From assembly GCA_937907035.1 (NCBI GenBank), contig CALCTX010000226.1:1-9830 (forward strand): a stretch of DNA of 9,830 nucleotides, given 5' to 3'. The stretch comes from an uncultured Selenomonadales bacterium (GTDB lineage: Bacteria > Bacillota_C > Negativicutes > Selenomonadales > Selenomonadaceae). The notes below the pieces were generated by a model. The model had not been told where the DNA came from. It did not search any database and worked only from the letters and a program-made list of their open reading frames with translations. A program made the position numbers and the translations under genes. Shown piece after piece: positions 1-6,681 of this stretch. Every line of letters begins with the position of its first letter. The stretch's first letter is position 1.

Positions 1-465
1 AGGCGCATAGTTATGAATAAGATACTTAAGGGCAGTATAGAAAAATCCGGTTCTGTTATTGATAATGGCAGGGCGAATATGTATAAAGAGGAAATCCGTT
101 ACTTTTTTAATGGTGACTTCTTTGAAAAACTGTTCGGGCATGGTTATGTAGGAAACCATACAGGAGGGCATAACGCGTACCTCAGCATTGCCAATACCGG
201 AGGAATTGTAATGCTGCTGTTTTTCCTTACGGTTATTCTCTGGTCAATTAAGAATTCGTTATACTGTCTGAAAAAAGACCGGCTCACCGGCGCTGTGATG
301 TTAAGCTTGCAGATTCTGTCATTACTCTATATGTGCGCTCAAACGCCGATTCTGTTTTTCTCAACCATGGACTCGTTTTTTATCACTGCCATCTCCGTAA
401 TGCTTCCGTTGTATATGGCAAATTACTTGAAGAACAGGCAGCAGCTTCCGGAGGAGAACGTATGA
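1..465 (+). CDS. O-antigen polymerase/ligase-like membrane protein, C-terminal part
   Basis: The reading frame is open from base 1, so the true start lies upstream of the window; the ATG at 13 is probably internal. About 154 residues are visible. They begin with a hydrophilic stretch containing GR(A/N)MYKEEI and FGHGY...HNAYL, a pattern typical of the large periplasmic loop of Wzy polymerases and WaaL-type O-antigen ligases. Three hydrophobic segments follow (around GGIVMLLFFLTVILW, MLSLQILSLLYM and FFITAISVMLPLYM), which fits the last membrane helices of this family. The family polymerises or ligates undecaprenyl-linked glycans at the outer face of the membrane. The stop codon overlaps the start of the next gene (ATGA), so the two are translationally coupled within a polysaccharide operon. 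Polymerase and ligase cannot be told apart from this fragment. Confidence 0.72.
   Translation, partial: RRIVMNKILKGSIEKSGSVIDNGRANMYKEEIRYFFNGDFFEKLFGHGYVGNHTGGHNAYLSIANTGGIVMLLFFLTVILWSIKNSLYCLKKDRLTGAVMLSLQILSLLYMCAQTPILFFSTMDSFFITAISVMLPLYMANYLKNRQQLPEENV
450..456 (+). promoter_or_regulatory. Shine-Dalgarno site of the GT4 glycosyltransferase
   Basis: GGAGGAG lies 5 nt before the ATG at 462. It supports that start over the in-frame ATG at 333, which would overlap the upstream membrane protein by 133 bases. Confidence 0.8.
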
Positions 466-1673
466 AGGTGCTGCAGATAAACTGTGTTTACGGTAAAGGC
501 AGTACCGGAATGATTACGGAGAGCCTTCATAAATCCCTTACTGAAACAGGTATTGAGTCGTATGTCATTTACGGCAGGGGAGAAATAACAAAAGATATAG
601 GCGTAGTAAAGACCGGGAAGGAGCTGCAGGCAAAAGCGGCAAATTTACTGTCCCGGTTCAGCGGTATTTTGTACGGGGGCTGCGGTTTTCAAACACGCCG
701 CCTTATATCCGAAATAGATATAATTAAGCCGGATGTTGTTCATCTTCAATGCATCAACGGCTTTTTCGTTAATATATATAAGCTGCTTGATTATCTCGGA
801 AAAAGAAAGATACCCACGGTAATCACTCTTCATGCGGAATTCATGTATACCGGCACATGCGGCTATTCATTGGACTGCGATTGCTGGAAAGAAAATACCG
901 GCTGCAGGAATTGCGCGCAGTGGCTGGAGGAAAGCAGATCGTTAATAGGTGACAGGACCCCCAAAGCCTGGAAACTGATGCGTGATGCCTTTAATAAAAT
1001 GGATAAAACCAATACAGTTGTTGTTTCTGTTTCTCCGTGGCTTCAAAGCAGAGCACAGCAGTCCGCAATTTTGAAAGATTTCCGGCATACAACTGTATTT
1101 AACGGCATTGATACCGGAGTATTTCGTAGTTCAGAAGAATCAAACCGCGGCGACCGCTTATCTATACTGTATGTAACACCGTATTTTTCAGATAACCCTG
1201 AGCATATCAAAGGCGGGTACTATCTCCTGAAACTGGCGGAGTTGATGCCCGAAGCACGTTTTTTCGTAGCAGGTAAGCACGAAGAGAACGTAAAGCTGCC
1301 GGAAAACGTGACTCTTTTAGGAGAAATCACAAACCGGATGCAGCTCGCGGAGTACTATTCCGAAGCGGATGTAACTGTTGTAACCAGTCGGAGGGAGACC
1401 TTCTCCATGCCGGTGGCGGAAAGCCTTTGTTGCGGTACTCCGGTCGCGGGATTTCTTGCGGGAGCTCCGGAAACAATTGCCGTTTCCGGATACAGCAGAT
1501 TTGTTCCGTACGGAGACATATTTGCGCTGAAGGAGGCAATTATGGATTTGCGCGGTATTAAGGCTTCAAAGCAGATAATCGAAGAAGCGGCGCAAGCAAG
1601 ATACGGCAGAAATGTAATGGCGGAGAACTATATTAAGATATACAGAGAACTGTTGGAGAGAAAAAATGCCTGA
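462..1673 (+). CDS. GT4-family glycosyltransferase
   Basis: The 403-residue product has a GT-B architecture. The N-terminal domain starts MKVLQINCVYGKGSTG, the usual first beta strand and glycine loop. VVHLQ and ITLHAEF follow near residues 92-126, and the inter-domain region has VSVSPWLQS and VFNGIDTGVF (residues 188-221). The donor-binding domain carries the retaining-GT signature E-x7-E as ETFSMPVAE (Glu312, Glu320), followed by GTPVAGF and GAPE. A cysteine cluster at 133-151 (CGYS, CDC, CRNC) matches the TGxCxY...C...GCxxC insert seen in some GT4 enzymes of exopolysaccharide loci. It should transfer a sugar from a nucleotide-sugar to a lipid-linked polysaccharide intermediate in the cytoplasm. 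Donor and acceptor cannot be told. The gene overlaps both its neighbours: 4 nt with the upstream gene and 8 nt with the Stealth gene. Confidence 0.9.
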   Translation: MKVLQINCVYGKGSTGMITESLHKSLTETGIESYVIYGRGEITKDIGVVKTGKELQAKAANLLSRFSGILYGGCGFQTRRLISEIDIIKPDVVHLQCINGFFVNIYKLLDYLGKRKIPTVITLHAEFMYTGTCGYSLDCDCWKENTGCRNCAQWLEESRSLIGDRTPKAWKLMRDAFNKMDKTNTVVVSVSPWLQSRAQQSAILKDFRHTTVFNGIDTGVFRSSEESNRGDRLSILYVTPYFSDNPEHIKGGYYLLKLAELMPEARFFVAGKHEENVKLPENVTLLGEITNRMQLAEYYSEADVTVVTSRRETFSMPVAESLCCGTPVAGFLAGAPETIAVSGYSRFVPYGDIFALKEAIMDLRGIKASKQIIEEAAQARYGRNVMAENYIKIYRELLERKNA

Positions 1674-2653
1674 CATAGACTTTGTCATTACCTGGGTCGA
1701 CGGAAGCGACCCGGCCTGGCGGGAACAGTATAAGCAGTTTTCCGGCGGAAAAGAAATCCAGCCGGCTCATTATCGAGATTACGGCACCTTGAAATATTGG
1801 TTCAGGTCTGTGGAGAAATACGCCCCCTGGGTACGGAATATCTGGTTTGTCACCTGCGGTCAGCTTCCCGGGTGGCTGAATACGGATAATCCGAGGCTTC
1901 GGCTTGTGAATCACAGTGATTTTATGCCCGAAGCTTATCTTCCCACGTTCAGTGCCAATGCAATAGAATTAAATCTTCACCGTATAGAAGGGCTTTCTGA
2001 AAACTTCGTTTACTTTAACGACGATACGTTTATTACGGCTCCCGTTACCGAAGCAGACTTTTTCAAAAACGGTCTTCCATGTGACAGCGCGGTGCTGGCG
2101 GCTCTGATTCCTTCAGTAAAGAATGAAGTAATTACGCATATCCTTTTCAACGATCTGCTGCTGATTAATGCGAACTTCAATAAAAGAAACGCAATGAAAG
2201 GGAATTACCCTAAATGGCTGTCTTTAAAACACGGGAAAAACATTTTTAAAACGCTTTATTATCTTCCCATAGGAAAGTTTTCCGGTTTTGACAATCCGCA
2301 TTTACCGAATTCCTTTTTGAAATCCACGTTTGAAGAGATTTGGAAGGCGGAGCCGGATTATCTTGATAAAACCTGTCGTAACCGTTTCCGCACAAACGGA
2401 GACGTAAACCAGTATCTTATGAGATATTGGCAGCTCGCGGTAAGGCAAGTTCAGCCCGCGTTCCCCGAAAACCGGAGCAAACTATTGCCTTGGTGAGAAT
2501 AAAGAAGAAATCGAAAAGCAGATAAAGGCAAGAAATAAGAAACTAATCTGCATAAACGATAACAGTCAGATAGAAAACATAGATGAAGAAATGAAATGGC
2601 TTTCGGAATTATTCGCGCATAGTTTCCCGGAGAAAAGCTCTTTCGAAATATAA
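1666..2653 (+). pseudogene. Stealth-family capsular polysaccharide phosphotransferase, frameshifted
   Basis: Stealth proteins (the family of bacterial CpsF/SacB-like enzymes and animal GNPTAB) transfer hexose-1-phosphate to build capsule. All four conserved regions can be seen. CR1 is DIDFVITWVDGSDPAW (residues 3-18). CR2 spans about 37-122 and includes RDYGTLKYWFRSVEKYAPW, LVNHSDFMP and FNDDTFI. CR3 is NPHLPNSFLKSTFEEIW (210-226). CR4 occurs in another frame as LICIND, SELFAHSFPEKSSFE. The intact frame reads to QLAV (residue 259), then runs out of register to a stop at 2496. Removing one A at 2442-2443 gives QLAVGKFSPRSPKTG and continues to TAA at 2653, a 328-residue protein of normal family length. 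As written, the product loses CR4. GGAGAG at 1655-1660 is a good ribosome site for the ATG at 1666. The lesion may be real or a sequencing error. Confidence 0.85.
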
Positions 2654-2657
2654 ACAT

Positions 2658-2815
2658 ATGAAAAACTCAGTATAATCGTTCCTGTTTATAATGCGGAAAA
2701 AACGTTAGACAAATGCATAAATAGCATATTATCTCAAGATTACAAAGACTATGAGATAATCCTTGTAAACGATGGGACAATAGATAAGACTTTTGATATT
2801 GCCGAAAAGTACGAT
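2658..2815 (+). pseudogene. GT2-family glycosyltransferase, N-terminal remnant
   Basis: The frame beginning at base 2666 reads LSIIVPVYNAEKTLDKCINS, then ILSQDYKDYEIILVNDGT and DKTFDIAEKY. This is the start of a GT-A inverting glycosyltransferase: the SIIVPVYN nucleotide-binding strand and the VNDG metal/nucleotide aspartate. The natural start would be the ATG at 2658, 4 nt after the Stealth stop, but the run of As at 2661-2665 has five where six are needed for MKKLSIIVPVYN, so the frame is shifted. Similarity to GT2 enzymes ends after about 50 residues of an expected ~250-350. Beyond about 2815 the DNA is antisense pepP. It would have been the next gene of the polysaccharide operon. Confidence 0.8.
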
Positions 2816-3280
2816 TATATATTTGACAATATCATCAAAAGCCTTATCCGCAATTTCAGCCGCTTTTTTAATATATCCGATCTCTTCGGTTTCCTTTATA
2901 ACCCGCAATTTATCAAGACTGACCGTCTGCAACTTTTCCAACTGATCAGCGGCTATCTGCTGATATTCATTAAAAGTAAGCGATCCGCCTTCAAAACCAA
3001 CACTACCATGTAAGGATTCAGTTTTTATCAACTCATTCAGCCGTCTGAACAAGCCTTCTTTCTGCTCAAGTACAACAAATGACGGTGCTTGCTCTGCCGC
3101 CTGCTCGGTATACCGGGAATCAGTCAATAAAAATTGTTCACCGGCCGTTATATACAACAATGTACTATCGCCACGAAATCCACTAAAATAGTGAATATTT
3201 TCCTGCTTACTGACGATAACAGCTGTCAGTCCTTCTTCAGCAATATATTCCCGCAATCCGGAAATTCGCTCTTTTATCAT
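2729..3280 (-). pseudogene. pepP: Xaa-Pro aminopeptidase (M24 family), 3'-truncated
   Basis: Transcribed from 3280 downward. The first ~155 residues are the creatinase-type N-terminal domain of prolidase/aminopeptidase P: QENIHYFSGFRGDSTLLY (residues 26-43), LLTDSRYTEQA (51-61) and VGFEGGSLTF (94-103), then the linker LRVIKETEEIGYIKKAAEIADKAF at 125-148. These enzymes usually run to about 355 residues. Here the whole pita-bread catalytic domain with its five metal ligands is missing. After KAFDDIVKYI (near base 2816) the frame continues for 28 residues that are simply the antisense of the GT2 remnant, ending at 2729. The product could not be an active peptidase. The ATG overlaps the aroQ stop (ATGA), the usual coupling of the aroQ-pepP pair, which in many Firmicutes is followed by efp. 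Confidence 0.85.
2787..2845. repeat. Imperfect inverted repeat spanning the block junction
   Basis: The left arm AAGACTTTTGATATTGCC (2787-2804) pairs with the right arm, which on the minus strand reads AAGGCTTTTGATGATATTG then TCA (2845-2824). The arms share CTTTTGAT and ATTG, with a 3-base insertion and two mismatches. The left arm is GT2 coding sequence (KTFDIA) and the right arm is peptidase coding sequence (KAFDDIV), so the match is between unrelated genes. There is no T-tract, so it does not look like a terminator. Confidence 0.55.
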
Positions 3281-3726
3281 TTATTGTTCACCTGCAAACG
3301 GCGCAAAACGACTTCTAACGCTGCCATATAACTATCAACACCAAAACCGCAGATCTGCCCCATAACTACCGGAGAAATAACCGAGTTATGCCGGAACTCC
3401 TCCCGGGTATGGATATTGGAAAGATGCACTTCGAGCACCGGCACAGTGATCGCGGCGATCGCGTCCCTGATAGCAATACTGTAATGCGTAAATGCAGCCG
3501 CATTTAAAATAATAAAGGCATACCCTTTTTTCGGCGCATCTTGAATAGCATCAACCAGCACACCTTCATGATTAGACTGCAGGTCATCGACTTCAACACC
3601 ATACTGCTGCGCGTGCTCCCTTATCATATTGTTTATATCAGCCAATGTCGTATAGCCATAAATCTCCGGTTCTCTTGTTCCCAGCAAATTCAGGTTAGGA
3701 CCGTGGATAACTAATATTTTGGCCAT
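3277..3726 (-). CDS. aroQ: Type II 3-dehydroquinate dehydratase
   Basis: The enzyme removes water from 3-dehydroquinate to give 3-dehydroshikimate, step three of the shikimate pathway. The 149-residue product has the normal size for the small dodecameric type II enzyme. Visible active-site pieces are GPNLNLLGTREPEIYG (residues 9-24, with Arg18 and the catalytic Tyr23), LNAAAFTHYSIAIRDAI (74-90, with Asn75 and the catalytic His81), EVHLSNIHTREEFRH (99-113, with His101 and Arg112) and the tail GQICGFGVDSYMAAL. The usual Pro-Gly after Asn75 is Ala-Ala here. I chose the ATG at 3726 because GGAGGGAG stands just before it; the longer in-frame ATG at 3750 would put that ribosome site inside the gene. 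It lies 58 bases after gltS with no terminator between them, so read-through is likely. Confidence 0.95.
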   Translation of the reverse strand: MAKILVIHGPNLNLLGTREPEIYGYTTLADINNMIREHAQQYGVEVDDLQSNHEGVLVDAIQDAPKKGYAFIILNAAAFTHYSIAIRDAIAAITVPVLEVHLSNIHTREEFRHNSVISPVVMGQICGFGVDSYMAALEVVLRRLQVNNK

Positions 3727-3730
3727 TTTT

Positions 3731-3738
3731 CTCCCTCC
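3731..3738 (-). promoter_or_regulatory. Shine-Dalgarno site of aroQ
   Basis: GGAGGGAG on the minus strand, 4 nt before the ATG at 3726 (7 nt measured from the GGAGG core). It decides the aroQ start. Confidence 0.8.
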
Positions 3739-3784
3739 AAAATGCTTCACTTTCTGACAAACCTATTTTGACACAAAAATACTG

Positions 3785-4975
3785 TTACTTCAATGTATTT
3801 ATCAATAAAATGATCAAGCTCCCGTTAAATCCGTCAGCTATACTGCTCACCAATGGCATCAAAAGATAGATTATACTTATGTCGCCGTATTTCTGTGTCA
3901 AAGAGTTGATATTCGCCATTCCTGTCGGCAAAGAACCAAGGCCGAACCCACAAAAACCGCTGATAAAAACAGCTGACAAATAATCTTTGCCCAACACCCG
4001 GAAAACAATGAAATAACAAAATGCCGCCATAAAGATCATCTGACCGATCATACAAGTAAAAAGCGGCAGCAAAACCTTTGACAAAAGCGACAGATCCATC
4101 ATCATCAAAGAAATTGATAAAAATATATTCAAAGATAAATTGCTGAATACCCGAATTTCTTTCTCCGGAACTTTGATAATATTTCCCAAAAAGATACCCA
4201 GGAAAATCCCTCCGGCATAAATCGGTATAAAAATATGATGCTGGAAAAACCATTTTGAAACCAGCGAGCCGACCCCCATTGCCGCTACCAATAAAAGCAA
4301 AGCATACATCAACCGGTCAACACCATCTGACAAATGGTCAAGTTCCCGGCAATCAGGTACAACATGTACCTCTGTATTAATTCCCTTATTAGTTTGTTCA
4401 GGACAGGGAATATTATATTTTTCAATAAGCCGTATAGCCAACGGACAACCGAGAATACCGCCGCCGATAAGGCCAAGTACCGACATTCCCATTCCGCCCA
4501 GCAAACTGTTAGCGTGCCCTAATCGTTCGATCATTGTGCCAAAAACACTGACCGAACCAAAGCCCCCTACCATTGCCATTGATCCTGTACACAATCCCCA
4601 CAAGTCCGACAAACCATAACACCGCGCATTAAAAATTGCGATAAGATTTTGCACCGCAAGACTGGCGACAACCAAAACACTCATTTTGACTAAATTTTTC
4701 ACATCTGTCCGCACTGTATTCGTTCTGATAAAGAAACCAATACTCACAAAGAACATACTCATGAAAAACTCTTCCATCCTCGGATCAAAAGTTATTTTTA
4801 TTCCCGTAAGATGAAAAAGAAAACAAAGCACAGCAAAAGCCGTTCCGCCAACTACCGGAACGGGAATGAAATAATCACGTATTATTTTTACATTCCGCTC
4901 AATGAACTTGCCGACATAATAGGCAACAATGCCCAATGCACAAGTTTCAATGTAGTTAAAATGCAAATCGCTCAC
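3785..4975 (-). CDS. gltS: GltS-type sodium/glutamate symporter family protein
   Basis: This 396-residue integral membrane protein is close to the usual ~400 residues of the ESS family, which imports glutamate with Na+. It shows two inverted halves, each with about five hydrophobic helices, split by a polar loop at about 187-220. The second re-entrant loop, CGFGLGSLPTGMANINSLTQKYG (342-364), matches the family signature well. The first, MVGGFGSVSVFG (135-146), has Phe-Gly-Ser where GltS of Escherichia coli has His-Gly-Thr, so the substrate may differ from glutamate. The start is GTG at 4975, 9 bases after the racemase stop. No good Shine-Dalgarno precedes it, which suggests translational coupling to the racemase. 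A TTG three codons later is an alternative start. Family is sure; substrate is inferred. Confidence 0.88.
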   Translation of the reverse strand: MSDLHFNYIETCALGIVAYYVGKFIERNVKIIRDYFIPVPVVGGTAFAVLCFLFHLTGIKITFDPRMEEFFMSMFFVSIGFFIRTNTVRTDVKNLVKMSVLVVASLAVQNLIAIFNARCYGLSDLWGLCTGSMAMVGGFGSVSVFGTMIERLGHANSLLGGMGMSVLGLIGGGILGCPLAIRLIEKYNIPCPEQTNKGINTEVHVVPDCRELDHLSDGVDRLMYALLLLVAAMGVGSLVSKWFFQHHIFIPIYAGGIFLGIFLGNIIKVPEKEIRVFSNLSLNIFLSISLMMMDLSLLSKVLLPLFTCMIGQMIFMAAFCYFIVFRVLGKDYLSAVFISGFCGFGLGSLPTGMANINSLTQKYGDISIIYLLMPLVSSIADGFNGSLIILLINTLK

Positions 4976-4984
4976 CCATACTTA

Positions 4985-5776
4985 TTACAAAATAGATACG
5001 GTTCCTTCACAAGAGAAAAAAACTTCCCCGGAAATATAATTTTTCTCCCCGATTGAAACATTTATCTTACCGCCAGGCTGTCGAACAGCAATATCCTTCG
5101 CCAAGCCATCAGCTAAAACTATTCCTAACGACAAGCTGCCGGATCCGCACGCTTGCTCAAAAACATAACTGTCAGTTTCCGGAACATATACATAAGGACG
5201 AATATAGTATTCATCTGTTGCCAGTTGTTTATACGGTATTATCCCGTATGCACTGTTTTTACATTCCTGAACTAACGCTGCCATAATAGCAACATATTTT
5301 CTTTCCGGTATTTCACCGGCGAAAACGAAATGACTTATTCCATTTAACGAGACCAATGTTCCACTATATACTTCTCCGTCCGCTGTCAGAGATAATTTTC
5401 TCCGTTTATTTCCGACTGGCATTTCCGCCCGGGAATAATATTTTCCGGCAACAATTTCCTCTGCTTCGCACATCAGAATTCCATCAACGCCCGAACTTTC
5501 CAGATAAAATCTGTTATCAGTTGACAGCTTGTGATATTTTACCAATGCTGCTGCCGATAACAAAGCGTTTCCGCAAAATTCCCCACCGGACATTTCCAAA
5601 CGAAAAACAGCCTGTCCGTCAGCCGCCGGTACAATATACCCCAGCTGTTCAGCATAAAGATGATCATAATCCATCACAGCAGCGGCAACTTTGCTGTACT
5701 GTGACTTATCTACCTCATCAAGAATAAATACTGTTGTATTACTGCATGGACTTGCTTTGACAAATTTAAGCCGCAT
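4985..5776 (-). CDS. DapF/CntK-like cofactor-independent amino-acid racemase
   Basis: The 263-residue product belongs to the diaminopimelate epimerase fold, in which two cysteines act as acid and base to invert an alpha carbon without PLP. Both halves are present: RLEMSGGEFCGNALLSAA with Cys68, and FEQACGSGSLSLG with Cys210, followed by VRQPGGKINVSIG. The N-terminus LKFVKASPCSNTTVFILD fits the family start. It lacks the longer DapF signature around the first cysteine (NxDGSxxxxCGNG). From memory it is nearer to CntK, the histidine racemase of staphylopine synthesis, which has the same MSGxEFCGNA and CGSG pattern and a YIPE..S..E run like VYVPETDSYVFE here. No CntL or CntM partner is visible. 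The ATG at 5776 is chosen for its AGGAGAG ribosome site; the frame continues upstream to 5866 but would cross a terminator. It lies between a binding protein and gltS, suggesting action on a transported amino acid. Confidence 0.82.
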   Translation of the reverse strand: MRLKFVKASPCSNTTVFILDEVDKSQYSKVAAAVMDYDHLYAEQLGYIVPAADGQAVFRLEMSGGEFCGNALLSAAALVKYHKLSTDNRFYLESSGVDGILMCEAEEIVAGKYYSRAEMPVGNKRRKLSLTADGEVYSGTLVSLNGISHFVFAGEIPERKYVAIMAALVQECKNSAYGIIPYKQLATDEYYIRPYVYVPETDSYVFEQACGSGSLSLGIVLADGLAKDIAVRQPGGKINVSIGEKNYISGEVFFSCEGTVSIL

Positions 5777-5782
5777 TATACA

Positions 5783-5789
5783 CTCTCCT
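5783..5789 (-). promoter_or_regulatory. Shine-Dalgarno site of the racemase
   Basis: AGGAGAG, 6 nt before the ATG at 5776. It sits only 4 nt after the T-tract of the terminator, so there is no room for a separate promoter between them. Confidence 0.8.
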
Positions 5790-5793
5790 ATGT

Positions 5794-5825
5794 AAAAAAT
5801 GGGCGGAACACAAATGCTCCGCCCA
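5794..5825 (-). terminator. Rho-independent terminator after the binding-protein gene
   Basis: On the minus strand TGGGCGGA pairs perfectly with TCCGCCCA, and the stem can extend by three more pairs (GCA with TGT, one of them G-T) to close a TTTG loop. Six Ts follow directly. It starts 10 bases after the binding-protein stop and ends just before the racemase ribosome site, so it should reduce transcription into the racemase and gltS. Confidence 0.85.
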
Positions 5826-5835
5826 ATAGAACAGC

Positions 5836-6645
5836 TTATTTTGCCGTCAAATCTTTGCCAAACCACTTTTCGGAGATTTTCTTCATAGTACCGTCCTTTT
5901 TCATTTCATTCAGGACTTTTTGAACATCTTCCCGAAGTGCATTGTCACCTTTGCGGAATCCGATACCGAACTGGCTGACCGGACCGACTGGTTTACCATC
6001 AACAGCAGCGATTTTATCCTTATGCTTGCTCATGTAATAGCGGCCAATTATTTCATCACAGAGAATTACATCAATACGGCCATTTTCAAGATCCATGAAA
6101 GCGGAAATATAATCCGGATACTTTTTAAGTTCCTTGAATGTTGAATTGAGTTCTTTATTGCCATCAAGATACTCTTCCGCAGTACCGCCACCACTCTGAG
6201 TAGCTACAATCTTGCCAGCGAGATCAGCTTCGCCCTTAATATCAGTGCGGCCAGCTTTTACAAACAAAATCTGACAGTTATTCATGTACGGATCAGAGAA
6301 ATCCATGTTTTTCTTACGGGAATCAATAATGTCAAGACCATTCCAAAGAGCATCCACACGGCCACTCTTAAGTTCAGCTTCCTTACTTGCCCAATCGATA
6401 GGCTTGAACTGTACTTCTCTCTTAAGACGCTTTGCAGCTTCTTTTGCCAAATCAATATCATAACCAACAATCTCATTCTTTTCATTGACAAACCCCATCG
6501 GCGGGAAATTATCATCGAGACCAATAACAATTTTTTTACCGGCATCTTTCTTTGTCTCCGCTTTCTTCTGGTCTCCACCACCGCAACCGCTGAATACGCT
6601 GAGTGCGAATACCAGCATCATGCATAAAGCTAAAATACGTTTCAC
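5836..6645 (-). CDS. Amino-acid ABC transporter substrate-binding lipoprotein
   Basis: This 269-residue family 3 solute-binding protein (SBP_bac_3, PF00497) captures an amino acid outside the membrane. The signal peptide MKRILALCMMLVFALSVFSG ends in a lipobox with Cys21, followed by a polar linker, so it is a lipid-anchored lipoprotein. The mature domain starts KIVIGLDDNFPPMGF (residues 38-52), with GYDIDLAKEAAKRL at 61-74. WNGLDIIDSRKKNMDFSDPY (101-120) holds the Arg110 that in this family binds the ligand carboxylate, and ILCDEIIGRYY (194-204) holds Asp197, which binds the amino group. The C-terminus GTMKKISEKWFG is typical. The start is GTG, with GGAGGT 8 nt upstream. No permease or ATPase gene lies beside it; the racemase and gltS follow instead. 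The specific amino acid is unknown. Confidence 0.93.
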   Translation of the reverse strand: MKRILALCMMLVFALSVFSGCGGGDQKKAETKKDAGKKIVIGLDDNFPPMGFVNEKNEIVGYDIDLAKEAAKRLKREVQFKPIDWASKEAELKSGRVDALWNGLDIIDSRKKNMDFSDPYMNNCQILFVKAGRTDIKGEADLAGKIVATQSGGGTAEEYLDGNKELNSTFKELKKYPDYISAFMDLENGRIDVILCDEIIGRYYMSKHKDKIAAVDGKPVGPVSQFGIGFRKGDNALREDVQKVLNEMKKDGTMKKISEKWFGKDLTAK

Positions 6646-6653
6646 TTTTCTCT

Positions 6654-6659
6654 ACCTCC
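6654..6659 (-). promoter_or_regulatory. Shine-Dalgarno site of the binding-protein gene
   Basis: GGAGGT on the minus strand, 8 nt before the GTG codon at 6645. It supports the non-ATG start. Confidence 0.8.
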
Positions 6660-6681
6660 AATTATTTTTTGAAATAAGCAA

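Noticed and set aside
2666..3014. A longer + strand fusion protein starting with the GT2 motif
   Set aside because: The frame stays open past the junction, but from about 2816 it is the antisense of pepP with no protein-like pattern; it also lacks an in-frame start codon.
2729..3280. A complete small 183-residue protein on the minus strand
   Set aside because: Only the first ~155 residues match aminopeptidase P; the last 28 are antisense of the GT2 gene, so it is a truncated gene running into foreign sequence, not a new protein.
3727..3784. Terminator or operator between gltS and aroQ
   Set aside because: TGACA-AAA occurs twice as a loose direct repeat, but there is no stable hairpin, T-tract or clear promoter.
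3834..4253. 139-residue frame on the minus strand
   Set aside because: It lies wholly inside gltS in another frame, has no ribosome site and no recognisable pattern.
5356..5727. 123-residue + strand frame
   Set aside because: It is antisense to the racemase gene, with no ribosome site or known motif.
6282..6581. 99-residue minus-strand frame
   Set aside because: It overlaps the binding-protein gene in another frame; its basic, low-complexity composition is a shadow of that gene.
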